Assembly: GCA_964289745.1 (NCBI GenBank)
Contig: CAXYMM010000001.1
Location: 1,860,001-1,924,000, forward strand
Source of the DNA: Ekhidna sp964289745
GTDB taxonomy: Bacteria; Bacteroidota; Bacteroidia; Cytophagales; Cyclobacteriaceae
Reading direction: 5' to 3'
DNA length: 64,000 bases
In this document: in pieces, positions 1 through 9,088 of the stretch
How positions within the stretch are numbered: position 1 is the stretch's first letter
How the letters are laid out: each line of letters begins with the position of its first letter
Made by a program: the position numbers and the translations under genes
Notes under the pieces: generated by a model
The model's database searches: none
Told to the model about the DNA's origin: nothing
What the model saw: the letters and a program-made list of their open reading frames with translations, nothing else

Positions 1-1
1 T

Positions 2-868
2 GAAAAAGAACTTGAAGATGAGGTAAACATAAATGGGAAATGGGTTGACATTCACCCTGGATTTGATGATCCATTTTGGTGCCAAGGAGAATCGCTTGGA
101 TATTTCGATGCTATTTTTCCAGTATTACATGGACCAAATGGTGAAGATGGAACTATACAAGGTTTAATTCAGCTTTTAGGGTTGCCTTTTATAGGTTCGG
201 GTATTCTTTCATCATCAATTTGTATGGACAAGGATGTTACAAAGCGTCTTTTAAAGGAGGCCGATATTGGGGTGGCAAATTGGCTCACCATGCATGATGC
301 CTGTGATATTTCTTATGAAGAAGCCATCCAGCAGTTGGGAGATGTACTTTTTGTAAAACCGGCCAACATGGGCTCTTCGGTAGGAGTGCACAAAGTAACT
401 GATAAGTCCAGTTGGGTGGCTGCTATTCGCGATGCTTTTACGCACGATGGCAAAGTACTGGTAGAACAGGCCGTAATTGGGCGTGAGCTAGAATGCGCAG
501 TGCTTGGAAATCAGGAAGCCATCACATCAGGAATTGGAGAAGTGAAGGCAGTTGATTTTTATTCTTTCGAGGAAAAATATGCAGATACTTCGCAAACTGA
601 TGTGGTTATACCTGCACAATTAAATGCAGCATCTATACAGTTGTTGAAAGATATCGCCTTAAAAGTATATAAAGTACTGAATTGCAGAGGATTATCGAGA
701 GTAGATATGTTTTTAGTTGAAGATAGTACCGTCTTGGTTAATGAAGTAAATACATTGCCTGGCTTTACGAGTATTAGCATGTATCCAAAACTTTGGGCAC
801 ACGAAGGGCTAAGCAATAGCGAATTAATAAATCGACTTATCCAACTTTCAATCGATCAAGTGTATTAA
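2..868 (+). CDS. ddl: D-alanine--D-alanine ligase, 5'-truncated by the window
   Basis: Cytoplasmic ATP-grasp ligase that joins two D-alanines for peptidoglycan precursors. The frame is open from base 2, so the true start lies outside the window; the first internal ATG (182) cuts into the conserved N-terminal domain and is not the start. Visible family motifs are VLHGPNGEDG near the left edge, the ATP-grasp stretch KPANMGSSVGV, and the C-terminal VNEVNTLPGFTSISMYP that carries the metal and substrate residues. It overlaps the convergent downstream gene by 4 bp, so the two transcripts meet with no spacer. Identification is secure. Confidence 0.95.
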   Translation, partial: EKELEDEVNINGKWVDIHPGFDDPFWCQGESLGYFDAIFPVLHGPNGEDGTIQGLIQLLGLPFIGSGILSSSICMDKDVTKRLLKEADIGVANWLTMHDACDISYEEAIQQLGDVLFVKPANMGSSVGVHKVTDKSSWVAAIRDAFTHDGKVLVEQAVIGRELECAVLGNQEAITSGIGEVKAVDFYSFEEKYADTSQTDVVIPAQLNAASIQLLKDIALKVYKVLNCRGLSRVDMFLVEDSTVLVNEVNTLPGFTSISMYPKLWAHEGLSNSELINRLIQLSIDQVY

Positions 869-1704
869 AACTGTATTTTTACAAAGAAATTTCCAGTAGG
901 AATAGTTTTGTCAAAAGATCGACCATAACCAGGGATTGCATATACATCTACATCTTCCTGCTTATCGTAGTTTCGGAGCATTCTAAACCGTACTAGAAAG
1001 CCAAGCCACAAAAGATCCGAATTCTTGAATAATTTGCGATCCGTATAAAGTACCACTTCCCACCAGTCGGCATTTAAGTTTTTGCGATCAATAGGCTGAT
1101 CCAGATTGCTTTGACTCCCGCTCGAAGTATCTGCAAAAGGTCGAAATGATTCATCAAAAGAGGCGACTCCATACCTAAATGAAATACCAATATTGTGTTC
1201 TTGATCCTGCGATCCCAAATACCCCAAGCCAACTCGATAGTACCACCCGTTGCTCTCGTATTTGCCATTTTCAAGCGCACTTCTAGGGTTCAGCTTGGCT
1301 GTACCTGCTTCTACAACAACAGGAAAATGCTCTATAAACAAAAGCTCTATACCACCTTCATACTTGGTTTCAAATTTAAAAGGAAAGGTCAAAAGCTTAC
1401 CGTAGTCTAAGAGTAAAGATGGGGTGAGTAATCGCTTTGAGTTGGAGAAGGTGGTGGAGTCTACTTCCATTTTTCCAGAATCAATAGCATACGTTTGTTC
1501 TAAAGAATCATGGATAGTAGTTACTTCTTGGGAAAGGTTCTTCGAAATAGTATCATGTGGAGTAAGTTTGATTGTTGAAGAGTCTGTTGGTATAGTCAAG
1601 AAGGTTGTATCAGTCTTTTGTGTTACAAGCAATGAATCTTGTGCGTATAAAGAAGCCACAAGTAAACCAAAACCAGAAATAAAAAATAGACAACGCTTCT
1701 TCAT
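865..1704 (-). CDS. Secreted outer-membrane beta-barrel-like protein (DUF6048-like)
   Basis: 279 residues. Residues 1-21 form a signal peptide ending at YAQ. A Ser/Thr-rich linker (about 25-85) is followed by alternating strands rich in aromatic residues with Gly/Tyr turns and a terminal Phe (FFVKIQF), the pattern of a small outer-membrane barrel. Layout and the segments GISFRYG and IPGYGRSFD recall the Bacteroidota DUF6048 family from memory; this is not confirmed by a search. No catalytic motif is seen. It is convergent with ddl and lies downstream of a decayed region on the same strand. Function unknown. Confidence 0.7.
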   Translation of the reverse strand: MKKRCLFFISGFGLLVASLYAQDSLLVTQKTDTTFLTIPTDSSTIKLTPHDTISKNLSQEVTTIHDSLEQTYAIDSGKMEVDSTTFSNSKRLLTPSLLLDYGKLLTFPFKFETKYEGGIELLFIEHFPVVVEAGTAKLNPRSALENGKYESNGWYYRVGLGYLGSQDQEHNIGISFRYGVASFDESFRPFADTSSGSQSNLDQPIDRKNLNADWWEVVLYTDRKLFKNSDLLWLGFLVRFRMLRNYDKQEDVDVYAIPGYGRSFDKTIPTGNFFVKIQF

Positions 1705-1752
1705 TTATGCAATTTTATTAAGAAATATTTAGGCTATTGAAACCCGTTGTAT

Positions 1753-2050
1753 TCACTTCACTACTTGAATATTTTTAGCACTAATTTTAATGTGTCGCTC
1801 GGTATTTACATCAAAAAAATTGGCATAAGCACTCCGCAACGAAAGTACCATCATAAATAGGTATTTCATAGATGGAGAACTTATTTTCAAACGACAGAGG
1901 AAAGTTATGGAAGGAAACACAATCTGTTTCACAGATTCGAATAGAGTTAATCTAATCTCTGGTAGTTTGATGAAACTGATCATGAGTCGATGGCGGTCTT
2001 AGTTTTGTTTAGCACACTCTTTTTTAAATCAATTTTAAATGATTCTAGCA
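1753..2050 (-). pseudogene. Possible decayed coding remnant
   Basis: Coding-like peptide stretches occur on the minus strand in more than one frame. One is the in-frame continuation beyond the stop of the 2064-2378 ORF (FKIDLKKSVLNKTKTAIDS). Another is IYEIPIYDGTFVAECLCQFF, which continues after a frame change as DVNTERHIKISAKNIQVVK up to base 1753. Stops and frame changes break them up, suggesting an old gene lying between priA and the barrel gene. The family is not recognised. A 76-codon ORF here could instead be fortuitous. Confidence 0.25.
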
Positions 2051-2063
2051 CAGTAAAATCTTC

Positions 2064-2378
2064 TTATTGTATTTCAATGGAGTTAAAGACCAACTTTTGA
2101 TCATTCCGATATTCTATAAGACCTAATGCAAAAAAATTATCGAATGCACTTAAATCATCTGAACGTGGATTTACGTTAATAAAGCCTGAATTTAATTTAC
2201 TAGAAATTAATAAAGCACTTTCTATCGAAATATTATTGCCTTGATTGATGAAAATCATTTCGACTACTATTGTGCCAGACATTAAGGGTTTCCCGCCATT
2301 TTGATATGGGGAGTATGTTAAAACGAAGAGAAGAAAAAAGAAACTAAAAATAGCCTCATTGAATGGGATCAACATCAA
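2064..2378 (-). CDS. Small protein with hydrophobic N-terminus, unknown
   Basis: 104 residues. The first 25 or so are strongly hydrophobic (FSFFFLLFVLTY), consistent with a signal peptide or membrane anchor, followed by a polar domain. The ATG overlaps the 3' end of priA by 23 bp, suggesting coupled translation. Coding-like sequence continues in frame past the TAA stop, so the protein may be prematurely truncated. Not assigned to any family; moderate to low confidence that it is a functional gene. Confidence 0.4.
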   Translation of the reverse strand: MMLIPFNEAIFSFFFLLFVLTYSPYQNGGKPLMSGTIVVEMIFINQGNNISIESALLISSKLNSGFINVNPRSDDLSAFDNFFALGLIEYRNDQKLVFNSIEIQ

Positions 2379-4818
2379 ATACCAGACTGATATTTTTAAA
2401 TGCAGGAATTCCCAACACTATTTTTTGTATAAATTTTAAGTATTTTTTAATAGCATCCAAATTAATACCTTTTTTATCAAATTTTAATGTCAACTCGTAC
2501 AGGTATTGATTTCTTATCTTCCCAATAATTGGTTCTACAGGACCGATCATGCGTTGGTTGGGTAATTGTTTCCTTATTTCATGGTAATAAAAATTCGCTG
2601 CTTGAAAAGCGGTCTGTTTATCTCGGTGTTTGAGAACAATGCGAATGATACGAATAAATGGCGGATAGTAAAAATGTTTCCGCTCCATTATTTCCCATTG
2701 ATAGAAAGCTCGATAATCTCCACTTATAACTCGCTGAAGAAGCGGTTGGTCAGGATCACTCGTTTGAATGACAACCAAACCGTCTCTAGATTTTCTTCCA
2801 GCTCTACCACTTACTTGAGTGATGAGTTGGTATGCACGTTCGTGTGACATGAAACTTGGAAAATGAATCATTCGATCCGTATCAAAAACCCCAACAAGGT
2901 TTACTCGATCAAAATCAAGCCCTTTACTTACCATTTGTGTGCCTACCAGAATATCGATGCTTCCCTCTTCAAAAGCTTCGATAATTCGTTGATAACCATA
3001 TTTGCTACGAGTGGTATCCAAATCCATCCGTTGGATGATTGCATGAGGGAAAAGAATTTTTAGTTCTTCTTCTAGCTCCTCTGTTCCGAATCCTACTTGT
3101 TTTAGTTCTTTGCTACCACAATGAAGACAATCTATGAGCATAGCTTGATTATGACCACAATAGTGGCATACTAATTTGTTATTGTATTGATGATAGGTGA
3201 GACTGACCGCACAGTTGGGGCATTTTGGCACAGTAGCACAATGATCACACGAGATATAGCTGGCATACCCTCTTCTGTTTTGAAAAATAATAACCTGTTC
3301 TTTTCGATGCAAGGCGAGCGAAATTTCTTCGGTTAATTGAGAGGTGAAATTACCTTTTAGTTTATTTTGCTTTTTTTCTTTTAGTGTATTGGCAAATGTG
3401 ATTTTTGGTTGATATGCCTCGCCATATCGTTCGCTAAGCTCTACCAATCCATATTTTCCGTCCATAGCATTTTTGTAGCTCTCCAATGAGGGTGTAGCGG
3501 TTCCCATGAGTACTTTGGCTTGATGTAAAGTGGATAAGTAGATAGCTGCATCTCTTGCATGGTATCTGGGTGCAGGCTCGTACTGTTTAAATGATGGCTC
3601 ATGCTCTTCATCTATAATAATCATACCCAACTCTTCGAATGGAAGGAAGATGGCACTCCTGACTCCCACTACAAATTGATATTCCTTTGTCCTTACTTTT
3701 TCCCAAACCTCTGCTCGTTCGTTATCAGAATACCTGGAATGATATACCCCAAAAGCATCACCAAAAATTTTATGAAGCCTTGCGATGATTTGTGTTGTCA
3801 GAGCTATTTCAGGCAGTAGGTATAAAATTTGTTTACCTGCTTTGACTTGCTTTCTAATCAGTTCTATGTAAATCTCGGTTTTTCCACTTCCCGTAATGCC
3901 GTGTAAAAGTGTGATGCTTTTTTTTTCCAGAGTAGATTCAATTTTTTGCCTGGCTTTTTCCTGAGCAGGGCTGAGCTTGATTGGTTTGCTTTTCATAGCG
4001 AATGAAGACCCAAGGCGAGATACTTTTTCTTCGAATTCTTCCAGAATACCATTTTTTATCAAGGTTTTGAGCGAAGAAGGACTTACATCGTCCATTAGGA
4101 GAGAAGTTTTAGAAAGTCCTTTAGTATTTGCTTCAGGTGTTTTTAGCATTGGAACTTCTTTTAGGTAGGAGAGAAGTACGTCCTGCTGCTTAGGCTTTAG
4201 TTCAAGTTCGTTGATAATAGCCTCCATCATTTCAGGTTCTTGATAGATAGAATGTACTCTGATTTTTTTTATAATCTTTGGCTGATACTTATCCTTGATT
4301 TTTTCAAAAAGATCGATATAGCCTTTCCTAGATAGGTTCTTAAGAATACGCTGAGGTTGTTTGAGGTTAAGCACTTCACCAACTTCTATAATCGAAAGAC
4401 TATTAGATTGGAGTAACCTTAAGAGTTCCAACTCCCGTTCATCGACATCTGCCACATCAGGGTCGATAGTCGGGTTTATGCTCACAAATGATTCACTGGA
4501 TAATTTTAAGGCCGCTGGTATTGCGGCGTTTATTACCTCCCCAAGAGTACACATATAGTACTTTGCTATCCATTCGAAGAAAGTGAGCTGATGAGCATTT
4601 ATAATGCCATTCACGTCCAGAATATCAAGGATTTCTTTCGGGCTAAAATCCGGAGGGCACTCATGAAGGGAGTGAATAATACCTGTGTAAAATTTCTTTT
4701 TCCCAAAGGAGACTACTACACGAGCACCTATGGAAATGATTTTTTCATCTTTTTCTGGTACCGAGTAAGTAAAAGTTCCTTCTATAGGGAGGGGTAATAT
4801 GACCTCAACGTATTTCAA
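2356..4818 (-). CDS. priA: Primosomal protein N' (replication restart helicase PriA)
   Basis: 820-residue 3'-5' superfamily 2 helicase that recognises stalled forks and loads the primosome. In order: N-terminal DNA-binding domain, Walker A HGITGSGKTEIY (about residue 304), the DEEH box IIIDEEHEPSFKQY (about 402), then the zinc-binding cysteine cluster beginning CDHCATVPKCPNC (about 521-565), and helicase motifs up to QVSGRAGRKSRDG. Full length for the family. The start codon overlaps the stop of the upstream DUF255 gene by ATGA, indicating translational coupling in one minus-strand operon. Confidence 0.97.
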   Translation of the reverse strand: MKYVEVILPLPIEGTFTYSVPEKDEKIISIGARVVVSFGKKKFYTGIIHSLHECPPDFSPKEILDILDVNGIINAHQLTFFEWIAKYYMCTLGEVINAAIPAALKLSSESFVSINPTIDPDVADVDERELELLRLLQSNSLSIIEVGEVLNLKQPQRILKNLSRKGYIDLFEKIKDKYQPKIIKKIRVHSIYQEPEMMEAIINELELKPKQQDVLLSYLKEVPMLKTPEANTKGLSKTSLLMDDVSPSSLKTLIKNGILEEFEEKVSRLGSSFAMKSKPIKLSPAQEKARQKIESTLEKKSITLLHGITGSGKTEIYIELIRKQVKAGKQILYLLPEIALTTQIIARLHKIFGDAFGVYHSRYSDNERAEVWEKVRTKEYQFVVGVRSAIFLPFEELGMIIIDEEHEPSFKQYEPAPRYHARDAAIYLSTLHQAKVLMGTATPSLESYKNAMDGKYGLVELSERYGEAYQPKITFANTLKEKKQNKLKGNFTSQLTEEISLALHRKEQVIIFQNRRGYASYISCDHCATVPKCPNCAVSLTYHQYNNKLVCHYCGHNQAMLIDCLHCGSKELKQVGFGTEELEEELKILFPHAIIQRMDLDTTRSKYGYQRIIEAFEEGSIDILVGTQMVSKGLDFDRVNLVGVFDTDRMIHFPSFMSHERAYQLITQVSGRAGRKSRDGLVVIQTSDPDQPLLQRVISGDYRAFYQWEIMERKHFYYPPFIRIIRIVLKHRDKQTAFQAANFYYHEIRKQLPNQRMIGPVEPIIGKIRNQYLYELTLKFDKKGINLDAIKKYLKFIQKIVLGIPAFKNISLVFDVDPIQ

Positions 4819-6890
4819 TCAGGCTCTCTTATGTTTAGCTGATCCAAAGCTTTTTCAACAGTTGTAACGGGGAGCTTGCAGGATTTGTCAAAGCAAACAT
4901 AAATGGTAGTTTGATCATTTTTTAGCGTTTTATTCATAAATGGAGGGAGCTGGGAGGGTACTTCACTGCCTGAAATGATTTTATTCGGGATAAACCTTTG
5001 GTTGATTTTATTGGTGAAATCCTTGACTTCAGGCCCTAAAATTATAATTTCAGCCATAGGCTTGGATGCTTCCAGGCCGCTAATTGCCCAGTTGCTCATG
5101 TACTCGGGTTCTTTTATGATGAGGTCTTTTACGTTTGCTATAATAGTCTTTCCTTTACTTATCATTTCATCATCATAAAGGTGAGTACCTAAGTGAATAA
5201 GATTCCATGTCATAATGGAATTAGAAGAGGAAATTACGTTATCGAATAGTTCTTTTTTTCTGGCGATAAGCGATTCGGCATCTCTGCTTGTGAAGAAATA
5301 GAGCTTCTCTTGAGGATCATAAAACTGATCATTTGCTCGTTTGGTCAGTTGCAGAGCCATATCCAGATATTCTCTTTCAAGTGTTGTCTCATAGTATTGA
5401 ATGAAGGATTGTATTACCGATGCGTAATCTTCCATAAAGCCTTCTAGATTTTTATTTGGAAAGCGATTCAACTTTCCGTTTTTCACTAGTTGATTTTTTA
5501 TAAACTCGGCATTGTTTTGGGCGAGTACCAATATAGATTCATCTTGAATTGCTTGATAGGCTATAGATAGCCCTGTTAATGTGAGGCCGTTCCATCCAGC
5601 TATTATTTTATAATCCAAACCGGGTCGCGCTCTTTTTTCTCTCCTACCAAGTGCCGCTTTTTTGAATGCCTTCAAGCCCTCATCTATATCATTTGCGGAC
5701 ATGCCAAACTGTTTTTCGATTTCAGCTTTTGACTTTACTACTCTTAATACATTGGTATCTAGCCAGTTACCTTCTGCTTTTATATCGAAATAGACTGAAA
5801 GCCATTTAAAGTCATCCCCCGCAAGCTTTTGAAGTGCTGCAGCACCCCATACGTAAAATTTACCTTCAACACCCTCACTATCAGCGTCCAGAGCAGAATA
5901 GAACCCCCCAGTTTCATCGAGCATCTCTCTTCTCAACCATCCTATTGTTTCGAGCAATACTGTTTTGAACTTTTCATTTTTAGTAATTTTATAACCATTG
6001 GCGTATAAGCTCAAAAGTTGCCCATTGTCGTAAAGCATTTTTTCAAAGTGAGGTACATGCCATTCTTCATCTGTACTATACCTAGCAAAACCCCCACCTA
6101 CATGGTCATAGATCCCTCCGTCTGCAATTTTTTCCAATGTGAATTCCAGATGCGTGAGTGCATGCTCATTTTTTGATACAGAATAAATACTTGCTAAGAA
6201 CTGCCAAATAGACGGCATCGGAAATTTTGGTGATTTTTTGATGCCCCCATCGATCAAATCGAATTTAAGGCTTAGGTTGTAAAACGTTTCCTCGATTTGC
6301 TTTGGAGTAAAACGATGATTTTTGCCTTCTAATTTATATTTTTCGCCTTCTTGAAGCTGAAGATTCTTTGTGAATGCTTCTGCTGACTCGTCGATCTTGG
6401 CTCTATTATTTTGGAACGAATCGGTTATGCTTGTTAGCAAGTTTTTCCATCCTTCTTTAGGAAAATAGGTACCACCGTAGAAAGGTTTTTGCTCTGGCGT
6501 AAGAAATACATTGAGCGGCCAGCCTCCATTTATTCCCATCGTTTGTACAGCTTCCATGTAAATATGATCAACATCGGGTCTCTCTTCTCGATCCACTTTG
6601 ATATTGATGAAGTGCTCATTCATGATGCGAGCAACGGCTGTGTCCTCAAACGACTCTTTTTCCATGACATGACACCAATGACAACTACTGTAGCCAATGC
6701 TTACGAGAATAGGTTTATTTTCTTCTATGGCTTGATGAAGTACTTTAGCACTCCATTCTTTCCAATGTACTGGATTTTCTGCGTGCTGCAATAGATATGG
6801 GGAAGTAGACTTTGAAAGTTCGTTCATGTCTTTATTCGGTGTGCAAAAAGTGAAAACTAAAGGAGCTAGAAATGGATATAAACGGCTCAT
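4815..6890 (-). CDS. DUF255 / YyaL-like thioredoxin-fold protein
   Basis: 691 residues. An N-terminal thioredoxin-like domain has the family signature TSPYLLQHAENPVHW and a SSCHWCHVMEKESFED active-site-like CHWC motif (about residue 70). It is followed by a long (alpha/alpha)6 glycosidase-like region (GGGFARYSTDEEWHVPHFEKM; DETGGFYSALDADSEG). This is the bacterial counterpart of the SPATA20 family; biochemical function unsettled. An extra 20-residue hydrophobic N-terminus precedes the usual start (MNEL). The longer start is favoured because its ATG overlaps the stop of the upstream GSCFA gene by 4 bp. It could be a membrane-tethered form. Confidence 0.9.
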   Translation of the reverse strand: MSRLYPFLAPLVFTFCTPNKDMNELSKSTSPYLLQHAENPVHWKEWSAKVLHQAIEENKPILVSIGYSSCHWCHVMEKESFEDTAVARIMNEHFINIKVDREERPDVDHIYMEAVQTMGINGGWPLNVFLTPEQKPFYGGTYFPKEGWKNLLTSITDSFQNNRAKIDESAEAFTKNLQLQEGEKYKLEGKNHRFTPKQIEETFYNLSLKFDLIDGGIKKSPKFPMPSIWQFLASIYSVSKNEHALTHLEFTLEKIADGGIYDHVGGGFARYSTDEEWHVPHFEKMLYDNGQLLSLYANGYKITKNEKFKTVLLETIGWLRREMLDETGGFYSALDADSEGVEGKFYVWGAAALQKLAGDDFKWLSVYFDIKAEGNWLDTNVLRVVKSKAEIEKQFGMSANDIDEGLKAFKKAALGRREKRARPGLDYKIIAGWNGLTLTGLSIAYQAIQDESILVLAQNNAEFIKNQLVKNGKLNRFPNKNLEGFMEDYASVIQSFIQYYETTLEREYLDMALQLTKRANDQFYDPQEKLYFFTSRDAESLIARKKELFDNVISSSNSIMTWNLIHLGTHLYDDEMISKGKTIIANVKDLIIKEPEYMSNWAISGLEASKPMAEIIILGPEVKDFTNKINQRFIPNKIISGSEVPSQLPPFMNKTLKNDQTTIYVCFDKSCKLPVTTVEKALDQLNIREPD

Positions 6891-7843
6891 TTGATTTGAG
6901 CTTTTATTTGATTGAGTTCAGCACTCAAGTCGACAGTTTTGTTTAGTTTTTTTATCTTTTCCATGGTTTTGGTTAAAAATATCTGATGTTTTTTGGAGTC
7001 AGGAGCTAAAGGTCTATGAGACAGCGCCATTTGTATTTTCTTCCATTCGCTGAGAAAATTAGTGGTGCGAGAATCGAAGTAGCTTTTTGCAAATTGATCC
7101 CAAATGTATTGAAGAGCTTGTTTCGATGGGTGTATTAAATCTTCTTCATAAAAACGATAATCTCTCAACTCATCCATCAAAATTTCATATGAGGGAAAGT
7201 AAAATGTGTTTTCATGTTTTTCTACTTCTTCGTGTACTGACTCTAGTAGTCGGGCTTTACTTCGGTTATTTTCTACCAGACCGTCTCGTATATGCCTAAC
7301 GGGGCTTACGGTATAGATGATGTTTACATCTGGGTTTACAGCACTAAGATGAGATTTCATTTTGGTTAGTGATGCTGATATAGAGTGGATAGATAAGATT
7401 TTTTTTTGAAAAGCTACGTTTGGTATTTTATGGCAATTTGACACTATTTGATCTGTTGCCAAATGTCGATGTACCCACGCTGTACCTAAAGTAATAATAA
7501 TCCAATTAGCTTGAGAAATAAACTGTTGAGTTTGCGAGCTAAGAAGTTCGATTCTATCAGTCAGCTCTTTTTTAGATAGTGATGCTACTTTTCCTCCGCT
7601 ATCCCAATGAAAGTAGAGGTCATCCTTTTTGATTAAGTTGTTATGCTTTACTTCGCCAGTTATGATTTTTGCAATGGAATAGGGGTTATAGATGGTTCCA
7701 AAAGGATTGGAAAGTACTTGGAACTTGTTTAATTGAAGTAGGCTTCCCATTTCATCTGAGAAGCACGATCCGACCAGAAGAATGGAATCGTTCAGACTAA
7801 TTTTTTGTGGACATGGCTCGAATGGAAACTGAAGCGAAAACAT
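6887..7843 (-). CDS. GSCFA family protein
   Basis: 318 residues. Contains the eponymous block LVGSCFSDEMG near residue 28, plus downstream blocks IITLGTAWVHRH, YTVSPVRHIRDG and DLIHPSKQALQYIWDQF, arranged like SGNH/GDSL-type hydrolases (GSCFS nucleophile region, late D-x-x-H). The family is common in Bacteroidota; substrate unknown. First gene of the minus-strand run GSCFA-DUF255-priA, with ATGA overlaps at both internal junctions, so the three are probably co-translated. Confidence 0.88.
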   Translation of the reverse strand: MFSLQFPFEPCPQKISLNDSILLVGSCFSDEMGSLLQLNKFQVLSNPFGTIYNPYSIAKIITGEVKHNNLIKKDDLYFHWDSGGKVASLSKKELTDRIELLSSQTQQFISQANWIIITLGTAWVHRHLATDQIVSNCHKIPNVAFQKKILSIHSISASLTKMKSHLSAVNPDVNIIYTVSPVRHIRDGLVENNRSKARLLESVHEEVEKHENTFYFPSYEILMDELRDYRFYEEDLIHPSKQALQYIWDQFAKSYFDSRTTNFLSEWKKIQMALSHRPLAPDSKKHQIFLTKTMEKIKKLNKTVDLSAELNQIKAQIK

Positions 7844-7898
7844 TTACAAAGATTCATAAATCAGAGTAACCAAACCCCTTTCTGTATTGTATAATAAA

Positions 7899-7924
7899 AA
7901 ACCCCAACCTACTGGCTGGGGTTT
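7899..7924 (-). terminator. Intrinsic terminator after rplI
   Basis: An 11-bp stem with a 4-base loop. Read on the minus strand it is AAACCCCAGCC-AGTA-GGTTGGGGTTT followed by a T-rich tail. The one non-Watson-Crick position is a G-U wobble on the minus-strand RNA but an A-C mismatch on the plus strand, which fixes the orientation. It ends the rpsF-rpsR-rplI transcript. Confidence 0.85.
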
Positions 7925-7946
7925 GAAATTTTAGCAATCACAATAC

Positions 7947-8390
7947 CTATTCAGCTACGATTTTTACTTTGATATTGTGATGAACCTCTTTGTGAAGATC
8001 AAGAGTTACTCCATACTCGCCCAATTCTTTAATCTTCTGCTCAAAAGAAATTCGTTTTCGATCTACTCTATGACCCTTGGAAACAAGTGCCTCTGATACT
8101 TGTATCGGGGTAATTGCACCAAAAATTCTTCCCTTTTCTCCAGCTTTTGTCTTGATTTCAAGAACGAGATCTCCTATGTTTTCAGCAATTGAAATTGCGT
8201 CTTTTTTGGCTTTCTCCGCTTTATGCGATGCTTGACGAATCTCTTCTTGAATCATCTTCTTGTTAGAAGTGCTAGCTATCATCGCCATGCCCCTCGGGAT
8301 TAGATAATTTCTCCCGTATCCTGATTTCACGCTTATTGTATCGTTTTTATATCCCAAGCCTTGTATGTCTTCTCTTAGTATAACTTCCAT
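7947..8390 (-). CDS. rplI: 50S ribosomal protein L9
   Basis: 147 residues, normal length. N-terminal domain MEVILREDIQGLGYKND and YGRNYLIPRGMA, a long lysine/alanine-rich connecting helix (about 50-75) and a C-terminal rRNA-binding domain (KAGEKGRIFGAIT). It binds 23S rRNA near the L1 stalk base. Last gene of rpsF-rpsR-rplI and followed directly by a strong terminator. Confidence 0.98.
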   Translation of the reverse strand: MEVILREDIQGLGYKNDTISVKSGYGRNYLIPRGMAMIASTSNKKMIQEEIRQASHKAEKAKKDAISIAENIGDLVLEIKTKAGEKGRIFGAITPIQVSEALVSKGHRVDRKRISFEQKIKELGEYGVTLDLHKEVHHNIKVKIVAE

Positions 8391-8398
8391 TACTGCAA

Positions 8399-8650
8399 TT
8401 ATTTAAGGGAATCACTAACATATGGCATCAGCGCAAGATGTCTTGATCTTTTTATTGCCTGTGATACTTTTCTCTGATATTTAAGGCTAGTGCCTGTAAG
8501 TCTTCGAGGGAGGATTTTACCCTGCTCGTTTACAAACTTCAAAAGGAAATCGGGATCTTTATAATCGATGTATTTGATTCCATTTTTTTTGAATCGACAA
8601 TACTTTTTCTTTTTCTGGTCTCTATTGATTGGTTCGTTTTGTAGGGTCAT
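8399..8650 (-). CDS. rpsR: 30S ribosomal protein S18
   Basis: 83 residues. Shows the S18 core KYCRFKKNGIKYIDYKDPD, the motif GKILPRRLTGTSLKYQRKV and the C-terminal IKRSRHLALMPYV. It pairs with S6 on the 30S platform, and its start codon overlaps the stop of rpsF by ATGA, as expected for stoichiometric partners. Confidence 0.98.
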   Translation of the reverse strand: MTLQNEPINRDQKKKKYCRFKKNGIKYIDYKDPDFLLKFVNEQGKILPRRLTGTSLKYQRKVSQAIKRSRHLALMPYVSDSLK

Positions 8651-9009
8651 GAGATCACCTCCTCTCTATTTTCTTTTTTCTTAAACTCACCTTTTTTTCT
8701 TCGCTCGTTATATATAACTGCATGCCTATCTAGTGCAGTTACGAGAAATCTCATCACTGCCTCGTCTCTCCTATATTCTGTCTCTAGCTTGGTAATTAAT
8801 TGAGGCTCTGCTCGGAATTCAAAAAGCTGGTAAAACCCGGTAGTCTTATGTTGTATGGGGTAAGCAAGTTTTCGCAAACCCCAATTCTCTTGGTTAATGA
8901 TGTCAGCACCATTTTCCTTCAGCACTTTCTTGAATTTTCCGACAGTATCCTTCATCTGGGCTTCAGACAAAACGGGAGTTAAAATGAATACCGTCTCGTA
9001 ATTCTTCAT
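8647..9009 (-). CDS. rpsF: 30S ribosomal protein S6
   Basis: 120 residues. Starts MKNYETVFILTPVLSE and has the conserved NWGLRKLAYPIQHKTTGFYQ segment, with a Lys/Glu-rich C-terminal tail. First gene of the S6-S18-L9 operon and preceded by a well-formed Bacteroidota promoter at 9049-9078. The S6 N-terminus (MKNYE) sets the start. Confidence 0.98.
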   Translation of the reverse strand: MKNYETVFILTPVLSEAQMKDTVGKFKKVLKENGADIINQENWGLRKLAYPIQHKTTGFYQLFEFRAEPQLITKLETEYRRDEAVMRFLVTALDRHAVIYNERRKKGEFKKKENREEVIS

Positions 9010-9048
9010 ATTTTGAAATAAATTAAGAACTAAAATTTAAATAAGATG

Positions 9049-9078
9049 CAAAACTAAGTGAACGGATTTGAATATCAA
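9049..9078 (-). promoter_or_regulatory. rpsF: Bacteroidota-type promoter of rpsF-rpsR-rplI
   Basis: On the minus strand a -33 element TTG (9078-9076, within GTTTG) is followed after 19 bp by TAGTTTTG (9056-9049), an exact match to the -7 consensus TAnnTTTG. The S6 ATG lies about 40 bases downstream, leaving a short leader. Confidence 0.75.
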
Positions 9079-9088
9079 ACCATTTTTC